Part shown: in pieces, positions 7,996-10,531 of the stretch
Position numbering within the stretch: position 1 is the first letter of the stretch
How the letters are laid out: each line of letters starts with the position of its first letter
Assembly (NCBI GenBank): GCA_955652635.1
Contig: CATPBN010000079.1
Coordinates: forward strand, 1-10,531
From: an uncultured Gemmatimonadaceae bacterium
GTDB taxonomy: Bacteria; Gemmatimonadota; Gemmatimonadetes; Gemmatimonadales; Gemmatimonadaceae
Reading direction: 5' to 3'
Length of the DNA stretch: 10,531 bases
Notes under the pieces: model-generated
Databases searched by the model: none
Told to the model about the DNA's origin: nothing
Seen by the model: the letters and a program-made list of their open reading frames with translations, nothing else
Translations under genes and position numbers: made by a program

Positions 7996-8205
7996 ATGCG
8001 CAAGCCACGTCCGAATGCGTACAATCCCGCCCAGGCACTCTTCCTCATCAGCAACGATCGGAGTGGATCTCCCCTCAGCTGTCCTTCCTGCTCAGGCTCG
8101 ATCGAGCGAGATCCCCGCCAGATTCCGCCTCCGCCCTACACCCATGTGACCCTGCGTTGCAAGAGCTGCGGAAGATCGGCGCACTACGTCGCTGGAGCGG
8201 CGTAA
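7996..8205 (+). CDS. Small zinc-ribbon protein of unknown function
   Basis: A 69-residue protein that I do not recognise as a named family. It carries two CxxC pairs, C29/C32 (LSCPSCSG) and C55/C58 (LRCKSCGR), 22 residues apart. This is the layout of a zinc ribbon with a proline-rich turn between the knuckles (RQIPPPPYTH). The basic N-terminus (MRKPRPNAYN) could contact nucleic acid. There is no signal peptide or membrane segment, so it should be cytoplasmic. The gene is bounded by the upstream terminator and followed, 129 bases on, by the cold-shock gene in the same direction; no terminator is obvious between them, so they may share a transcript. Ribosome binding site, motif conservation within the reading frame and context make a real gene likely. 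A transcription-accessory or RNA-binding role would be a guess. Confidence 0.72.
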   Translation: MRKPRPNAYNPAQALFLISNDRSGSPLSCPSCSGSIERDPRQIPPPPYTHVTLRCKSCGRSAHYVAGAA

Positions 8206-8334
8206 GAGTCCTGCCCGTTGCACAAAACTTGCCCTCCTCTGCAGTCGCCGCATGGTCGAGCGAAGCGTTCCTCCACGCTTCTCAGCCTATGGTAGATGCT
8301 TTACGGATTGCCCCGCGGGGAGAGGATTAGTGCA
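8206..8334 (+). promoter_or_regulatory. Leader region of the cold-shock gene with possible SD-masking pairing
   Basis: This 129-base non-coding stretch precedes the cold-shock gene, a family known in E. coli for long structured leaders. TCCTCT (8235-8240) is the exact reverse complement of the Shine-Dalgarno AGAGGA (8321-8326). GAAGCG/CGCTTC can form a local six-pair hairpin around 8262-8282, and the palindrome CCCCGCGGGG (8311-8320) touches the ribosome binding site. No convincing -35/-10 pair was found. Confidence 0.35.
8321..8326 (+). promoter_or_regulatory. Ribosome binding site of the cold-shock gene
   Basis: AGAGGA preceded by GGGG, eight bases before the ATG at 8335. It favours this start over the in-frame ATG at 8296, which would add 13 residues not expected in the family. 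Confidence 0.8.
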
Positions 8335-8544
8335 ATGGCACGCATCACTGGTACGGTCAAATGGTTCAACGACGCCAAGGGATTTGGCTTCATTTCTCGC
8401 GAGGGAGGCCCGGACGTGTTTGTGCATTTCAGCGCAATCGGCGGATCCGGATTCAAGTCTCTCGCCGAGGGCGATAAGGTCGAGTTCGAAGTTGTGCAAG
8501 GCCAGAAAGGACCACAGGCTGCAGACGTAACGAAAGTCAGCTGA
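8335..8544 (+). CDS. CspA-family cold-shock protein
   Basis: A 69-residue single-domain protein, the usual length for the family. It folds as a five-stranded OB barrel that binds single-stranded RNA and DNA and melts RNA secondary structure, aiding translation in the cold or other stress. RNP1 is KGFGFI (15-20) and RNP2 is VFVHF (28-32), preceded by the typical GTVKWFN (6-12). It is closed by its own intrinsic terminator, so it may be a single-gene unit or the end of a unit with the zinc-ribbon gene. Regulation may act through its leader. Whether it is truly cold-induced cannot be told from sequence; many paralogues are constitutive. Confidence 0.98.
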   Translation: MARITGTVKWFNDAKGFGFISREGGPDVFVHFSAIGGSGFKSLAEGDKVEFEVVQGQKGPQAADVTKVS

Positions 8545-8559
8545 CCGTCTCACACGAAC

Positions 8560-8588
8560 AAAAAGCCCCGTTTAGCGGGGCTTTTTTT
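8560..8588 (+). terminator. Intrinsic terminator after the cold-shock gene
   Basis: An A-run and GCCCCG (stem 8560-8570) pair with CGGGGC and a T-run (8576-8586) around a five-base loop, TTTAG, with Ts continuing to 8588. The A-run on one side and T-run on the other would also allow it to work on the opposite strand. Confidence 0.95.
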
Positions 8589-8664
8589 GTGGCCGGCATC
8601 ATAAAATTGGTGCTTCACAGACGGCATGTGAGTTGCTTTCTCCCCATCGATCGCTCACTGGAAC

Positions 8665-8670
8665 CGGAGG
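8665..8670 (+). promoter_or_regulatory. Ribosome binding site of ku
   Basis: CGGAGG seven bases before the ATG at 8678. It decides against the in-frame ATG at 8633, which would add 15 residues that lie before the conserved MAAIWKGSLTFGLV start. Confidence 0.85.
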
Positions 8671-8677
8671 TGCCCGC

Positions 8678-9535
8678 ATGGCCGCAATCTGGAAGGGCTC
8701 GCTGACATTCGGGCTCGTGAACATTCCGGTGGAGTTGAAGACTGCGGTTCGCGCCGACCATATCAGCTTCCGTCTCCTGCACGAGGAAGATCTTTCGCCC
8801 GTCAAATACGAGCGAGTCTGCCAGGCTGACGGCGAGACCGTTCCGTGGAACGAGATCGTCAAAGGCTACGAGTACGAGAAGGGTAAGTTCGTCGTGCTCA
8901 CCGACCAAGACTTCAAGACGGCTGCCCTCGAACAGTCCAGAACAATCGACATCCTCGATTTCGTCAAGCAGGACGAGATCGACCCCCGCTACTTCGAGAC
9001 GCCGTATTACCTCGTTCCCACAAAAGGCGGCGAGAAGCCTTACGCGTTGCTTCGCGAAGCAATTCGGAGCACCAGGTCTGTCGGGATCGGAAAGATCATC
9101 ATCAGGCAGACTCAACATCTGGCGGGCGTTAAGGTTCTCGGCGATGCGCTCGTGCTAGAGATCATGCGATTCGCCAGCGAGCTGGTCGACGCAAAGGAGT
9201 TCAACTTTCCCGGCCGTGACGCGGTCAGACCTCAGGAGCTGCAGATGGCCGAGCAGCTCGTCGGCAATCTTGCGGAGCCATTCGACGCCTCTCGCTACAC
9301 CGACGATTATCGTGCGAATCTGATGAAGGTCATCAGGGCAAAAATGAAGGGGAAGAAGCCCAGACTCGAGGAGCCCGAGGGTGAGGCTCCGGACGGTGGG
9401 GTTCTCGACCTCATGTCACGCCTTCGCGCCAGTCTCGAGGAAGGTAGCGGGAAAAAAGGAGCTGTTCGCGCCAAGAAAAAGGCGGTGGCAGCCAGCCGCA
9501 AACCCGCGAAGCCAAAGAAAAGACAGACGGCATAA
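8678..9535 (+). CDS. ku: Non-homologous end-joining protein Ku
   Basis: 285-residue bacterial Ku. The homodimeric ring threads onto broken double-stranded DNA ends and recruits LigD. The N-terminus MAAIWKGSLTFGLVNIPVEL is the classic family signature. It continues with the Ku beta-barrel core, including YYLVP (110-114), the YALLREAI segment (122-129) and EIMRFASEL (161-169). The short C-terminal element VLDLMSRLRASLEE (242-255) matches the conserved part involved in LigD contact. After it comes a lysine/alanine-rich tail (258-285), the kind of extension that strengthens DNA binding in some bacterial Kus. ligD follows after nine bases, so the two form an operon. No clear promoter was identified between 8589 and 8664. 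Length is normal and all signatures are present. Confidence 0.98.
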   Translation: MAAIWKGSLTFGLVNIPVELKTAVRADHISFRLLHEEDLSPVKYERVCQADGETVPWNEIVKGYEYEKGKFVVLTDQDFKTAALEQSRTIDILDFVKQDEIDPRYFETPYYLVPTKGGEKPYALLREAIRSTRSVGIGKIIIRQTQHLAGVKVLGDALVLEIMRFASELVDAKEFNFPGRDAVRPQELQMAEQLVGNLAEPFDASRYTDDYRANLMKVIRAKMKGKKPRLEEPEGEAPDGGVLDLMSRLRASLEEGSGKKGAVRAKKKAVAASRKPAKPKKRQTA

Positions 9536-9544
9536 GGCGGCATC

Positions 9545-10531
9545 ATGGCTGCCACGACGAGCGGGAGCTCCCGGCGCAGCACCCGCGCCCAGCTTGCCGA
9601 CTACCAGCGAAAGCGCGACTTCACCACAACGGGTGAGCCTTCGGGCAATGAATCCCCTGTGCCCAAGCGTTCTGGTCATCTCCGTTTCGTCATACAGAAG
9701 CACGCTGCGCGTAATCTGCACTTTGACCTTCGCCTCGAGCTCGATGGAGTCATGAAGAGCTGGGCCGTGCCAAAGGGCCCGAGCCTCAATCCTTCGGTCA
9801 AGCGCCTCGCCATGCAGGTCGAGGATCACCCAATCGACTACAACACCTTTGAGGGGACTATCCCGAAGGGAGAATATGGCGGCGGCACGGTCATGCTCTG
9901 GGATCGCGGGACGTACTCGTCGGACGTTGCCACCTCACCCGAAGAGGAGGAGGACGCCATTCGCGAAGGGCTCAAACGCGGGGATCTCAAGATCACGTTT
10001 CACGGCGAAAGGCTGCACGGCTCCTACGCGCTTATTCGCATGAAATTCGCGCGTGACGGGTCTTCATCCAAGCCGCAGTGGCTTCTCATCAAGCATCGCG
10101 ATGAGTTCGCGAGTGACCGGGATGTCGTTGCAGAGAACATGACGTCGGTCGAAACGGTCCGCACAATGGAAGAAATAGCGACGGGAAAGACCAAAATCTG
10201 GCGAAGCAATCGCGAGCCCAAAAAGGCAGGCACGATATCGTCTCGGATTAAGTCGAGCCCGGCGAAAGAATCGTCGGCGAAGCTTCCTATCAAGACGAGT
10301 GCAGAGAAAGCATCGTCGGCGAAGCTCTCGCTCAAGTCACTCGAGCCGACGTACGCCAGCATCGGAAGCGAGGTGCCAGGCGAGGGCTGGACGTTCGAGC
10401 CCAAGTACGACGGGATTCGGGTTCTGGCCTTCGCAACGTCAGCCGAGGTAAAGCTCATTACCCGGAACGGCAAAGACAAAGCGCAGCAATTTCCCGAGAT
10501 CGTCGCGGCGCTGAAGAAGCTGGCAGCTCAG
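9545..10531 (+). CDS. ligD: ATP-dependent DNA ligase LigD (5' part; runs off window)
   Basis: First 329 residues of the multifunctional end-joining ligase, Ku's partner. The N-terminal 3'-phosphoesterase domain (about 40-190) trims 3' ends. By comparison with the Pseudomonas enzyme its metal and phosphate ligands are H53, H59, D61, R63, H95 and Y99, and the blocks SWAVPKGPS (72-80), PKGEYGGGTV (107-116) and LLIKHRDEF (180-188) are intact. A Lys/Ser/Ala-rich linker (about 222-265) follows. The ATP-ligase domain then begins, with motif I as KYDGIR, K287 being the adenylated lysine. Phosphoesterase-first order excludes the mycobacterial polymerase-first layout; a polymerase domain may or may not follow outside the window. 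The ATG at 9545 has only a weak AAGGCGG upstream, at short spacing, and sits nine bases after the ku stop, suggesting translational coupling. Confidence 0.96.
   Translation, partial: MAATTSGSSRRSTRAQLADYQRKRDFTTTGEPSGNESPVPKRSGHLRFVIQKHAARNLHFDLRLELDGVMKSWAVPKGPSLNPSVKRLAMQVEDHPIDYNTFEGTIPKGEYGGGTVMLWDRGTYSSDVATSPEEEEDAIREGLKRGDLKITFHGERLHGSYALIRMKFARDGSSSKPQWLLIKHRDEFASDRDVVAENMTSVETVRTMEEIATGKTKIWRSNREPKKAGTISSRIKSSPAKESSAKLPIKTSAEKASSAKLSLKSLEPTYASIGSEVPGEGWTFEPKYDGIRVLAFATSAEVKLITRNGKDKAQQFPEIVAALKKLAAQ
10256..10339 (+). repeat. Tandem 42-base repeat in the LigD interdomain linker
   Basis: Two adjacent 42-base units (10256-10297 and 10298-10339) are identical at 31 positions, with a 15-base exact core (ATCGTCGGCGAAGCT). 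They encode 14-residue units SPAKESSAKLPIKT and SAEKASSAKLSLKS (residues 238-265), in frame with the gene, between the phosphoesterase and ligase domains. Confidence 0.85.

Noticed and set aside
8600..8612. CATAAA as a -10 for the ku operon
   Set aside because: The matching -35 position falls inside the preceding terminator hairpin and shows no TTGACA-like sequence.
10256..10339. CRISPR-like or iteron-like repeat
   Set aside because: Only two directly adjacent in-frame copies inside the ligD coding sequence, without spacers; best explained as a protein linker duplication.

Overview
The window reads as a chromosomal stretch of a fairly GC-rich, probably soil or environmental bacterium. I infer Gemmatimonadota or a relative, with low to moderate confidence. 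The hints are a long S41 protease with the C-terminal helical extension common in that broad group, a RepA-type initiator on an otherwise chromosomal-looking segment, and a Ku/LigD end-joining operon. No mobile element, tRNA, rRNA or CRISPR array is visible. Nearly all of the sequence is coding.

Minus strand, 1-5194: a membrane-anchored phospholipase D/cardiolipin-synthase-like protein (3896-5194) is followed 47 bases downstream by a very long Lhr-type superfamily 2 helicase. The helicase reads without a stop from 3848 to the window edge and is cut at its C-terminus (1282 codons present). I translated its full length codon by codon and it is intact.

Plus strand, 5206-7816: a RepA-family replication initiator-like protein starts 11 bases from the divergent phospholipase start. 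It is followed by a periplasmic PDZ-containing S41 (CtpA/Prc-type) protease, which ends at a strong intrinsic terminator.

Plus strand, 7817-8588: a short zinc-ribbon protein of unknown function with a clear ribosome binding site, then a cold-shock protein with a 129-base preceding region and a strong terminator.

Plus strand, 8678-10531: Ku and the start of LigD (phosphoesterase domain, repetitive linker, beginning of the ligase domain). They form a two-gene bacterial non-homologous end-joining operon, with LigD running off the window.

Taken together, the helicase (repair of damaged DNA), Ku and LigD (double-strand break joining) and the RepA-like DNA-binding protein make a DNA-maintenance neighbourhood, interspersed with envelope and stress genes. 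I do not see a clearly new multi-gene system. The most unusual points are the RepA-like gene and its possibly leaderless promoter, the altered first HKD motif in the phospholipase-like protein, the uncharacterised zinc-ribbon gene, a possible structure masking the cold-shock ribosome binding site, and a duplicated 14-residue unit in the LigD linker.
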